Origin: Verrucomicrobiales bacterium
Lineage (GTDB): Bacteria; Verrucomicrobiota; Verrucomicrobiia; Verrucomicrobiales; DEV007
DNA: 8,764 nt
Direction: 5' to 3'
NCBI GenBank assembly: GCA_003232855.1
Contig: QIKC01000004.1
Span: forward strand, 1 to 8,764
Positions 1-6,542 of the stretch are shown here, piece after piece. Position 1 is the first letter of the stretch. Every line of letters begins with the position of its first letter. The position numbers and the translations under genes were made by a program. The notes under the pieces are model-generated. The model saw only the letters and a program-made list of their open reading frames with translations, had not been told where the DNA came from and made no database searches.

Positions 1-2265
1 GACGGCGACAAAAAGGACAACTTCTGGATGATGGGCGACACCGGCCCCTGCGGCCCCTGCTCCGAACTACACATCGACCTCACCCCGAACGGCGACACCC
101 GCGGCGCGCTAGTCAACATGGACAGCGCCGAATGCATCGAAATCTGGAACCTGGTGTTCATCCAATACAACGCCGAACCCGACGGCTCATTCCGCCCCCT
201 CCCCGCCCAACACGTCGATACCGGCATGGGCTTCGAGCGCGTCTGCGCCATCATCCAGGCGACCGCCAACTTCACCGACTTCTCCAAACTCGCCTCCAAC
301 TACGACACCGACGTCTTCGCACCCCTCTTCGCCCATCTGTCAGAAAAAACCGGCAAGAATTACACCTCGACCCTTCCCACCGGCCCCGACCGCCAGCCCG
401 CGAACGAGCAAGAAAAAATCGACGTCGCATTCCGCGTCATCGCCGACCACATCCGCACCCTCTCCTTCGCCATCGCCGACGGCATCCTGCCCGGCAACGG
501 CAAACGCAACTACGTCCTGCGCTCCATCCTGCGCCGCGCCGTCCGCTACGGACGCATCCTCGGCTTCGAAAAAAACGAAACCCTGATGGCCGACCTGCTG
601 CCCACATTGGTCGAACAAATGGGCGAAGCCTTCCCCGAACTAAAAAAACACCAACGCAAGATCGCCGAGACCTTGGCCAAAGAAGAACGCTCTTTCAACG
701 ACACGCTGGACCGCGGCCTGAAACGCTTCGGCGACACCGCCGCCAAAACCGCATCCGGTGGCGCCTTCCCTCCCGCAGAAGTGGTCAAACTTTGGGAAAC
801 TTACGGCTTCCCAGTCGACCTAACAAAAATCTTAATCGACGAGCGCGGACTCACTTTAGACGAAACAGAGACCGAACTCCTGATCCAAGCGCACAAAGAC
901 ACCGGCAAAGAAGGGCAGAGCGCCCAAATCGTCGCCGCAGTGGATATCAAAACCGATGCAAAATCCGAATTCGTCGGCTTCGACACCGATGCATGTGTGG
1001 CCACCATCCTCGAGCGCCACGACGGCTGCGTCATCGTCGACCGCTCCCCCCTCTACGTCGAAAAAGGCGGCCAGCAAGGCGACACCGGCACCCTCACCTG
1101 CGCTGACGGCACGCAGATCGCCATCACCGCCACCTCCGGCGTGGGCGACTCCCTATTGTTACACCTCGACACCGCACCGACCTCGAACGAAGTCACCATC
1201 AAAGTCGATACCGCCCGGCGGCGCCCCATCGAAGCGCACCACAGCGCCACCCACCTACTGCACTGGGCACTGCACAAACACGTCAGCACAGACGTCGCCC
1301 AGCAAGGCTCGCTAGTCGCCACCGACCGACTGCGCTTCGACTTCAATTCCGACGCGCTAAGCCCGCAACAAATCACCGCGATCGAAGAAACGGTGAACGC
1401 CAAAATCGCCGAAGCCGGCACCGTCTCTTGGCAGGAAGTGCCACACGCCGACATCAAAGAACGCGCCGACATCATGCAATTCTTTGGCGACAAATACGGC
1501 GAGCGTGTGCGCGTGGTTCAAATCGGCGGCCAGTCGAACAACCTCGACGGCTACTCCATGGAACTGTGCGGCGGCACCCACGTGCGCAACACCGCCGACA
1601 TCGGCCAGTTCATCATCAAAAGCGAAGGCGCCATCGCCGCCGGCACCCGCCGTATCGAGGCCGCTTGCGGCGAAGCCGCAGCACGCTACATCGCCGAACA
1701 GATCGCCACCCTAACAGAAGAATCAGCGACCTTGCTCGCCAAACTAAAGCCCCTCAACACCGAACTCGGCGAGGCCGCCCTCGCCATTCCGACCCCACCC
1801 ACCGAAGCATCACATCCCGCATGGAAATCCCATCGGGACGCCCTCAAAGCGGCCACCGCAGCGGCGGACAAAGCGCTCAAAAAGAAGCAATCCGCCGGAG
1901 CCGCCGCCGAGGCCGACTCCCGCCTCGCCGAGCTCATCGCCGCCGCCACCGGCGCCGTCCCACTGATCACCGAATCCTTCGAAGGCTCCCCCGCCCTGCT
2001 GCAAGAGCTACTCAACGGCACCAAGAAAAAGCACTTCGCCGGCATCGGCGTATTCACCGTCACCGACGGCGATAAAGTCCACCTCGGCATCGCCATCGCA
2101 GCCGAGTTCACCGACCGCTTCCAAGCCGGCGCGATCCTCGCCCAGCTCGCCCCCTTGATCGGCGGCAAAGGCGGCGGCAAACCCGAGCTAGCACGCGGCG
2201 CCGGCAACGACCCCTCCGGCGTGCCCGCCCTGCTCGACAAAGCGCGCGAGCTGCTCCGCCCGTAG
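1..2265 (+). CDS. alaS: Alanyl-tRNA synthetase, C-terminal 754 residues (5' partial)
   Basis: This cytoplasmic enzyme charges tRNA-Ala with alanine and hydrolyses mischarged Ser/Gly-tRNA. The frame is open from base 1, so the start lies outside the window; against a usual length of about 870-880 residues roughly 120 are missing. Visible in order (residues counted from base 1): the class II catalytic core GDTGPCGPCSE near residues 12-22 and VDTGMGFERV (72-81); the tRNA-recognition region; the editing domain with the HSATH zinc motif (414-418) and CGGTH (523-527); a lysine/alanine-rich coiled segment around 610-640; and a C-terminal domain ending in the glycine-rich GGKGGGKPELARGAG stretch. Nothing looks broken. 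Codons end mostly in C or G, unlike the following genes. It appears to be the host core gene next to an accessory region. Assignment is firm; the lineage (Verrucomicrobiota-like) is only an impression. Confidence 0.97.
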   Translation, partial: DGDKKDNFWMMGDTGPCGPCSELHIDLTPNGDTRGALVNMDSAECIEIWNLVFIQYNAEPDGSFRPLPAQHVDTGMGFERVCAIIQATANFTDFSKLASNYDTDVFAPLFAHLSEKTGKNYTSTLPTGPDRQPANEQEKIDVAFRVIADHIRTLSFAIADGILPGNGKRNYVLRSILRRAVRYGRILGFEKNETLMADLLPTLVEQMGEAFPELKKHQRKIAETLAKEERSFNDTLDRGLKRFGDTAAKTASGGAFPPAEVVKLWETYGFPVDLTKILIDERGLTLDETETELLIQAHKDTGKEGQSAQIVAAVDIKTDAKSEFVGFDTDACVATILERHDGCVIVDRSPLYVEKGGQQGDTGTLTCADGTQIAITATSGVGDSLLLHLDTAPTSNEVTIKVDTARRRPIEAHHSATHLLHWALHKHVSTDVAQQGSLVATDRLRFDFNSDALSPQQITAIEETVNAKIAEAGTVSWQEVPHADIKERADIMQFFGDKYGERVRVVQIGGQSNNLDGYSMELCGGTHVRNTADIGQFIIKSEGAIAAGTRRIEAACGEAAARYIAEQIATLTEESATLLAKLKPLNTELGEAALAIPTPPTEASHPAWKSHRDALKAATAAADKALKKKQSAGAAAEADSRLAELIAAATGAVPLITESFEGSPALLQELLNGTKKKHFAGIGVFTVTDGDKVHLGIAIAAEFTDRFQAGAILAQLAPLIGGKGGGKPELARGAGNDPSGVPALLDKARELLRP

Positions 2266-2285
2266 CCAAACCTTCCAACCACGAA

Positions 2286-2309
2286 CCACCGCTCAGACAC
2301 GGGCGGTGG
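2286..2309 (+). terminator. Stem-loop after alaS (candidate terminator, no U-tract)
   Basis: CCACCGC (2286-2292) pairs perfectly with GCGGTGG (2303-2309) around a 10-nt loop, 20 nt past the alaS stop. No T-run follows, so it is not a classic intrinsic terminator. It could protect the 3' end or act with Rho. Confidence 0.35.
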
Positions 2310-2335
2310 CGAACCTGGGCGAAAGGTCAGCGGAA

Positions 2336-2365
2336 GGGTCAATTTGAGCCAATGTTACTTGACCC
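2336..2365 (+). repeat. Inverted repeat overlapping the Fic promoter -35 box
   Basis: GGGTCAA (2336-2342) is the exact reverse complement of TTGACCC (2359-2365), with a 16-bp spacer. The right arm contains the -35 hexamer. A further GGGTC at 2379-2383, just before the -10 box, can pair with GACCC (2361-2365) instead, so the middle arm has two possible partners. This fits an operator or a short regulatory structure, but chance cannot be excluded for arms of 5-7 bp. Confidence 0.4.
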
Positions 2366-2389
2366 CCCTGAAAAACAAGGGTCTATAAT
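2359..2389 (+). promoter_or_regulatory. Sigma-70-type promoter for the Fic gene
   Basis: TTGACC (2359-2364, five of six matches to the -35 consensus) and a perfect TATAAT (2384-2389) are separated by 19 bp, slightly longer than the optimal 17. The -10 box ends only 5 nt before the ATG at 2395, so the expected transcription start falls at or within the start codon. Confidence 0.65.
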
Positions 2390-2407
2390 GAGGTATGAAA
2401 TACCTCA
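2389..2407 (+). promoter_or_regulatory. Perfect 8-bp palindrome across the Fic start codon (candidate operator)
   Basis: TGAGGTAT (2389-2396), spacer GAA, then ATACCTCA (2400-2407). The left arm begins on the last base of the -10 box, and the dyad covers the predicted transcription start and the ATG. A dimeric repressor bound here would block initiation; in RNA it could fold over the start codon. Sequence symmetry is certain, function is inferred. Confidence 0.5.
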
Positions 2408-3591
2408 AAAGCCACCCTTGGCTAAGTTTCAAGCTCTCGATGGATCTCTCCGATTATGAGCTTTGGCTGAAATTTGGAGAAGTCGCGTCAAAGTGCGAGC
2501 ACTTGCTCGGGGTGCCGTTGAGACCTGAAATCGCCGAGGAACTCAATCGAGTATTCCTCACCAAGGGGGTGATGGCGACAACCGCGATCGAGGGCAATAC
2601 CCTCACTGAGGAGCAGGTCAGAAAGCAGGTGGACGGGGAATTGAACCTGCCCCCGTCGCAGGCGTATTTGCAACAGGAGATTACGAACATCATTGATGCC
2701 TGCAATCAGGTTACTCGCGAACTGATCGAAGATAAGGACGGGAGCACAGGATTGTGCGTGCAGCGCATTTGCTCCTACAACAGTCAGGTGCTGCGTGAGT
2801 TGACGCTTGAGGAGGAGGTTGTGCCCGGGGTGCTGCGCACGAACTCCGTGATCGTGGGCAACGTTTACCGAGGGGCTCCCGCCGAGGATTGCGAATACTT
2901 GTTAGACCGGCTGTGCGACTGGCTCAACGGCTCGGATTTTGTCGCCCCAAACGATGATCTCAAAGTTCCTTATGCTCTAATCCGCTCCATTGTGGCACAC
3001 GTCTATCTGGCATGGATTCACCCATTTGGTGACGGAAACGGGCGAACAGCTCGCTTAATGGAATTTCAAATCCTGTTTTCCAGCGGCCTTCCGCTCCCAG
3101 CGGCGCACCTTTTGAGCGATCACTACAATCGCACCCGAACCCAGTATTACCGGGAACTGAATCATTCGAGCAAATCAGGCGGAGATCTGATGCCTTTTGT
3201 TAAATATGCGATCCAGGGAATACTTGATGGGCTGCGGGGTCAGATCGGGCGCGTGCGAGCGCATCAAATGGATGCCGCGTGGGAAAATTATGTGCATCGT
3301 AAGTTTAGAGACAAGCGCCCATCCCCAACACAAAAACGTCGCCGGGATCTCGTGCTAGAGCTTTCCGATAAGGGGTGGGTGAAAGTTGCGAAAATTGAAG
3401 AAATAAGCCCAAAAATCGCGGTCGCTTACGCGGGTGCCGGCAACAAGATGAAGCAGCGAGATCTCAATGAGCTTCAAAAAATGGGGCTCGTAATCCGCCA
3501 AAAGGGATCCGTGCTAGCCCAGAAAATGATCATCGCAGCATTCCTCCCCAGCCGGGTTGAGCGGCGTGATAGCGATGATTTTCGGGCATAA
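2395..3591 (+). CDS. Fic family protein, class II (putative protein adenylyltransferase)
   Basis: This is a 398-residue Fic-domain protein. Fic enzymes transfer AMP, or other phosphate-containing groups, from a nucleotide to a hydroxyl side chain of a target protein. The catalytic loop HPFGDGNGRTAR is at residues 209-220, with catalytic His209, and matches the HxFx(D/E)GNGRxxR signature fully. An inhibitory motif of the (S/T)xxxE(G/N) type lies N-terminal to the core (T62 to G67, Glu66), which makes it a self-inhibited class II member. A basic region near 304-318 leads into a C-terminal segment resembling a winged helix. No good Shine-Dalgarno sequence precedes the ATG (AGG lies only 1 nt away), and the promoter sits directly on it, so leaderless translation is plausible. 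ATG 2440 is a less likely start because the promoter already places the RNA start at 2395. No separate antitoxin gene adjoins it, as expected for class II. Target unknown. Confidence 0.92.
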   Translation: MKYLKSHPWLSFKLSMDLSDYELWLKFGEVASKCEHLLGVPLRPEIAEELNRVFLTKGVMATTAIEGNTLTEEQVRKQVDGELNLPPSQAYLQQEITNIIDACNQVTRELIEDKDGSTGLCVQRICSYNSQVLRELTLEEEVVPGVLRTNSVIVGNVYRGAPAEDCEYLLDRLCDWLNGSDFVAPNDDLKVPYALIRSIVAHVYLAWIHPFGDGNGRTARLMEFQILFSSGLPLPAAHLLSDHYNRTRTQYYRELNHSSKSGGDLMPFVKYAIQGILDGLRGQIGRVRAHQMDAAWENYVHRKFRDKRPSPTQKRRRDLVLELSDKGWVKVAKIEEISPKIAVAYAGAGNKMKQRDLNELQKMGLVIRQKGSVLAQKMIIAAFLPSRVERRDSDDFRA

Positions 3592-3802
3592 TAACCCTAG
3601 CCCTTCTGTTTTACTGGCAAGCCTACGAGATGACGATAGCGAAGTGGCGGAAGGGGTGGGATTAACCGACCGCTTCCGTAAGTAACTGACGATGAACGTC
3701 TCGGAAATTGGGGCGTGCCTCAGCACGTAGCAGCTTGGTGTACCACCAGCAAGGCCAAAATCCAATTTGCACTGAGTGGTGTAACGAGCACGTTCACCAA
3801 GA
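3592..3802. other. Intergenic gap with short dyads
   Basis: I see no convincing gene or promoter here. Three short dyads are present: CGGAAG/CTTCCG (3648-3653 and 3673-3678), a GC-rich hairpin CGTGC-CTCA-GCACG (3714-3727), and TGGTG-TAC-CACCA (3736-3748). The GC-rich hairpin lacks a T-run. The gap separates the Fic gene from the broken HEPN gene. Confidence 0.4.
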
Positions 3803-4161
3803 ATGGGGTCTCGAAAATGTGAGCATCGAACGATAATTGTGCCGATCTATGGCATCAAGCTGGGAACTGACATCTCCGAGGAATTTGCGATTGACCGGGT
3901 GACTCTAATTTCGCGAGCCAAGCTCGACAGAGTCCGCTCTAGATTTGGAATCACGGCGACCACATGGAAGCGCCTAAGTGATACTTGGATCAAAGAGCGT
4001 TCGCCGGATGCGAATGTCTTTGCATTGCTCCGAGACAGTTCGGGGAAGGCAGAAGACGAGCTTTTTAGAACCGTTGAAGAAGAGTTGCTTATTCTCCATC
4101 TGATTCAACTCCCGTTGTCCGAAAAATCAACTCTCCGCGCTTGGTCTCCAGACGGCACTAG
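3803..4161 (+). pseudogene. N-terminal fragment of a HEPN-type protein, cut by an insertion sequence
   Basis: The ATG at 3803 opens a frame whose native part runs about 119 residues before the IS end at 4162; it then reads 12 codons of IS sequence and stops at 4198. An upstream in-frame stop (3782) restricts the start; no clear ribosome site is seen, and GTG 3839 just before PIYGIKLG is an alternative. The pattern, a beta-rich PIYG(I)xL opening, then gene-specific beta/helix, then an acidic helix with EEELLILHLI, resembles the N-terminal part of bacterial HEPN proteins of roughly 300-400 residues. The matching C-terminal half lies past the IS at 6543-7192 on the same strand. The family call for this fragment rests mostly on that partner and is an inference. 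The protein is presumably inactive as it stands. Confidence 0.6.
4158..4161. repeat. Left copy of CTAG target-site duplication
   Basis: CTAG directly abuts the left IS end and recurs next to the right end at 6539-6542. It fits the YTAR-type 4-bp target seen in some DDE IS families (for example IS5 and IS701 groups). Four bases alone could match by chance; the placement at both ends gives it weight. Confidence 0.6.
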
Positions 4162-4181
4162 CCTCAGAACACCTGACCTCG
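4162..4181 (+). repeat. Left terminal inverted repeat of the IS
   Basis: The bases CTCAGAACACCTGACCTCG (4163-4181) are the exact reverse complement of 6509-6527. Base 4162 is the presumed tip and mismatches its partner. Confidence 0.88.
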
Positions 4182-4201
4182 GACAGGAACAGAAGTGAAC
4201 A

Positions 4202-4222
4202 AAACCCGTAGAATCAGGGTTT
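4202..4222 (+). other. Stem-loop in the IS left non-coding leader
   Basis: AAACCC (4202-4207) pairs with GGGTTT (4217-4222) around a 9-nt loop, between the left repeat and the transposase start. Some IS elements carry such structures to damp transcription entering from the host gene; that role is only suggested here. The leader (about 170 nt up to the ATG) shows no clear promoter. Confidence 0.3.
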
Positions 4223-4333
4223 CCGAGGGATGAGTGTGGCAGGCGGGGGATCGGCTGGAATGATACCAAAAACCGGCTAGCCCGGCGGCGTTTGGGGATT
4301 GCGCGGGATCGCGGACGTGCCCTAGACTCGGTC

Positions 4334-4681
4334 ATGCCGCAATTGCAACTGCCCGTTTTCCAAGAAGGCACCCATCTGATCACCCCGAATCTGGGCTACC
4401 GGCGCGAGGGCGACGAGGTCGTCTACCTGCACGGCATGATGCCAGTGTTCCTGCACCAGACCAGCGACACGGCGTCCTTCAAAATGATCGTCAGCCAGTT
4501 CTACATCAACGGCAACGCGAAGCAGGTAGAGCTGGTGCGCTCCTTCGGCATCAACGCCCTAGCGCTTAAACGTTGGGTCAAAAAATACCGGGCCGGGGGA
4601 CCCAAGTCGTTCTACGAAACGAAGCGTCGCCCGCGCGTGCGGCGGGGATCGACGTCCTCAAAAAAAAACGCCCCGGCCTAA
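4334..4681 (+). CDS. Transposase, N-terminal frame (orfA, DNA-binding part)
   Basis: This upstream reading frame of the IS is 115 residues from the ATG at 4334. An in-frame TTG at 4292 would add 14 residues of poorer quality, so I chose the ATG. The end of the product contains a helix-turn-helix-like stretch (AKQVELVRSFGINALALKRW, followed by VKKYRAGG), which would bind the element's ends. It stops at TAA 4679-4681 just after an A9 run. The catalytic frame is displaced by -1 and continues directly, so the full transposase (about 722 residues from ATG 4334) would need a -1 ribosomal shift at 4660-4669. Made alone, this frame would yield a short DNA-binding protein that could repress transposition, as in other two-frame IS elements; that part is inference. 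Confidence 0.8.
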   Translation: MPQLQLPVFQEGTHLITPNLGYRREGDEVVYLHGMMPVFLHQTSDTASFKMIVSQFYINGNAKQVELVRSFGINALALKRWVKKYRAGGPKSFYETKRRPRVRRGSTSSKKNAPA

Positions 4682-6501
4682 CCGGAGCAGAAACGGCAAA
4701 AGGAGCGCTGAGCGCGAAAGCGGAAGACACGCGCACCCCGGCTCCGGTGGGCAAGAGCGAGCGCAGCCGCGAGGATGCCGCCGCACCGCTGGGCGTGGCC
4801 ACCACAGACCCTGGCCTGCGGGTGCTCGCCAGCCTCGGCATGCTCGGCTACGCGCCCACAAAATTCCGCCGCCCCTGCGAAGACGTCAGTTACGGCGGGG
4901 TTCTCCTGGCTCTGCCCGCCCTGATCTCCAGCGGGCTGTTACGCCACGCTCAGCGATTTTTCACCCTGCCCCCCGGATACTACGGGCTCGAACATATTTT
5001 TCTTCTGTTAGGCTTCCTAGCACTATGCCGGATCAAATCGGTCGAAGCGCTGCGCTACACCGCCCCCGGGGAATGGGGAGAACTCTTAGGGCTAGACCGC
5101 TGCCCGGAAGCCAAGACCCTGCGCGCCAAAATCAAGCACCTGAGCACCGGGGGCGACGGCGAAGGATGGGCCGCGCAGCTCTGTAAGGATTGGATGGAAG
5201 CCGAGCCCTCCGCCACCGGCACCCTTTACATCGACGGCCACGCCCGGGTCTATCACGGGGCGCAGACCAAATTGCCGCGCCACTACATCGCGCGCCAGCG
5301 CCTGTGCATGCGAGCCACCACCGACTACTGGGTGCACGGGCTCGACGGGCTACCCTTTTTCAAAATCAACCAGGCCGTCGATCCCGGGCTCGTCCGCGTG
5401 CTCGAAGAACAAGTCGTGCCCGAACTTGAAACCATGATCCCCGCCCAACCCGGCTCGGCCGAGCTCGCCGCCGACCCCCTGCGCATGCGCTTCCGGCTCA
5501 TCTTCGACCGCGAAGGCTACAGTCCCGGCCTGTTCAAGCGGATGAAAGCAAAGCGCATCGCCTGCCAGACCTACCACAAAAACCCCGGGCCAGACTGGGG
5601 GCACGCCGAGTTCGCGCCACGGCGGGTACGCCTCGCCGAAGGCGGAGAAGCCGACATGCTCCTCGCCGAACGCGGCACCTTTTTAGGAAGCAAAAAAGGC
5701 GAGCAACTCTGGGTGCGCGAGATCCGAAAACTCACTCCCAAAGGCCACCAAGTATCGATCATCAGCACCGACTGGCTCGCGGATGTAGAGGGGATCGTCG
5801 CGCCCCAGATGGGCAGATGGTATCAAGAGAACTTCTTCAAATACGGCATGGAACATTTTAATCTTGATAGACTTATAGACTATCAGCTTGAGCCAGTGGA
5901 TGAGACCACCCGCGTCGTCAACCCCGCCTGGCGCAAGCTCGACGGGGAGATCCGCAAGCGCGTCGCAGCCCTGGTCCGCGTCAAAGCCCGCCTTTGCGAA
6001 CTGCAGCTCAAAGGGTCGCTCGACGAGCAGAAAGCCGAGCGCTACATGCACGATGCCGAAGCCCTGCGCGCCGACATCGAGGGGGAAGACACCGCCCTAA
6101 CACGACTCAAAAAGCAACGTAAAGAGGCCGGCAAACACATCACGCACGGCGAGTTACCCGAAGAGGAAAAATGGCTAAAACTCGCCACGCGCAGCAAGCA
6201 CTTCATCGACACCATCAAGATCGTCGCCTACCGGGCGGAAACCGCCATGGCTCATATCGTGCGCGAGAAGCTCAACGCCCACCACCGCGACGAAGCCCGC
6301 GCCCTAATCCGCGACATCTGCACCACCGAAGCGAACATCGTCCCCGACGCAGAGGCCAAAACCCTGAGCATCGAACTCCACAGTCTGGCCACGCCGAAAT
6401 CCAACGCGATCATCACCCATCTCTGCGACGAACTCAACGCCACGGAAACCCTCTTCCCTGGCACCGATCTGCGCATGATCTTCAAATCGGTATCAGCTTA
6501 A
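4573..6501 (+). CDS. Transposase, catalytic DDE frame (orfB)
   Basis: This is the main coding frame of the IS. The in-frame ATG at 4573 lies inside orfA, and the residues before about 4666 are merely orfA read in another phase, so the biological product probably begins in orfA and shifts frame at the A9 run. A presumptive catalytic triad is visible: Asp in TLYIDGHARVYHG (codon 5233), Asp in LIFDREGYS (codon 5506), and Glu in RWYQENFFKYGMEHF (codon 5827). The gap of about 106 residues between the second Asp and the Glu holds a beta-rich insertion, as in IS4-like RNase H-fold transposases. A lysine/arginine- and glutamate-rich helical region (about residues 450-540) follows. No internal stop is present, so the element may be active. 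The low-complexity stretch near residues 38-78 is a linker. Confidence 0.9.
   Translation: MGQKIPGRGTQVVLRNEASPARAAGIDVLKKKRPGLTGAETAKGALSAKAEDTRTPAPVGKSERSREDAAAPLGVATTDPGLRVLASLGMLGYAPTKFRRPCEDVSYGGVLLALPALISSGLLRHAQRFFTLPPGYYGLEHIFLLLGFLALCRIKSVEALRYTAPGEWGELLGLDRCPEAKTLRAKIKHLSTGGDGEGWAAQLCKDWMEAEPSATGTLYIDGHARVYHGAQTKLPRHYIARQRLCMRATTDYWVHGLDGLPFFKINQAVDPGLVRVLEEQVVPELETMIPAQPGSAELAADPLRMRFRLIFDREGYSPGLFKRMKAKRIACQTYHKNPGPDWGHAEFAPRRVRLAEGGEADMLLAERGTFLGSKKGEQLWVREIRKLTPKGHQVSIISTDWLADVEGIVAPQMGRWYQENFFKYGMEHFNLDRLIDYQLEPVDETTRVVNPAWRKLDGEIRKRVAALVRVKARLCELQLKGSLDEQKAERYMHDAEALRADIEGEDTALTRLKKQRKEAGKHITHGELPEEEKWLKLATRSKHFIDTIKIVAYRAETAMAHIVREKLNAHHRDEARALIRDICTTEANIVPDAEAKTLSIELHSLATPKSNAIITHLCDELNATETLFPGTDLRMIFKSVSA
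4660..4669 (+). promoter_or_regulatory. Candidate -1 programmed frameshift site in the transposase
   Basis: Nine As (4660-4668) followed by C lie in the orfA/orfB overlap. In the orfA phase this reads A AAA AAA (4660-4666) and A AAA AAC (4663-4669), both recognised slippery heptamers for a -1 shift, which is the shift needed to enter orfB. A Shine-Dalgarno-like GGGGA (4644-4648) lies about 11 nt upstream, a spacing known to stimulate shifting. The orfA stop follows within 13 nt. A short CCGG/CCGG stem (4673-4685) is the only downstream structure I see. Confidence 0.75.
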
Positions 6502-6508
6502 CCCCCGT

Positions 6509-6538
6509 CGAGGTCAGGTGTTCTGAGCCGTTCTGAGC
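6509..6538 (-). repeat. Right terminal inverted repeat of the IS, with duplicated tip
   Basis: Bases 6509-6527 are the perfect complement of the left repeat. GTTCTGAGCC then occurs twice in tandem (6520-6529 and 6530-6539), and the CTAG duplication abuts the outer copy, so the right end is 10 bp longer than the left. Confidence 0.85.
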
Positions 6539-6542
6539 CTAG
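6539..6542. repeat. Right copy of CTAG target-site duplication
   Basis: This CTAG mirrors that at 4158-4161 and marks the outer edge of the IS. Removing the IS plus one copy takes out 2381 nt, which is not a multiple of three. Confidence 0.6.

Larger units (their letters stand above)
4162..6538 (+). mobile_element. Complete insertion sequence (2377 bp) with two-frame DDE transposase
   Basis: The boundaries come from three agreeing signs: a perfect 19-bp inverted repeat close to both ends (4163-4181 and 6509-6527), CTAG on both outer flanks (4158-4161 and 6539-6542), and a transposase that fills the interior and stops 8 nt before the right repeat. The right tip carries an extra tandem copy of GTTCTGAGCC, so the outermost 10 bp are duplicated there. 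The element is GC-rich, like alaS and unlike the gene it interrupts. It sits between two fragments of one apparent HEPN gene. The long transposase with an IS4-like DDE core is familiar to me, but I cannot assign a named IS family with certainty. Confidence 0.88.

Noticed and set aside
132..1106. 324-residue arginine-rich plus-strand ORF inside alaS
   Set aside because: It is alaS read in a shifted phase in GC-rich DNA; the Arg/Pro/His-rich product is typical of such shadows.
3514..3765. 83-residue minus-strand ORF across the Fic 3' end and the following gap
   Set aside because: Most of its C-terminal part is antisense to the Fic gene, it has no motif, and no ribosome site is evident; it looks like a chance frame.
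3592..3802. Integron attC or recombination site in the gap between the Fic and HEPN genes
   Set aside because: The short dyads do not match the paired RYYYAAC/GTTRRRY core sites, and no integrase is present.
4573..4665. ATG 4573 as a genuine independent start of the catalytic transposase frame
   Set aside because: The first 31 codons are orfA sequence in another phase and the HTH would be absent; frameshifting at A9 explains the arrangement better.
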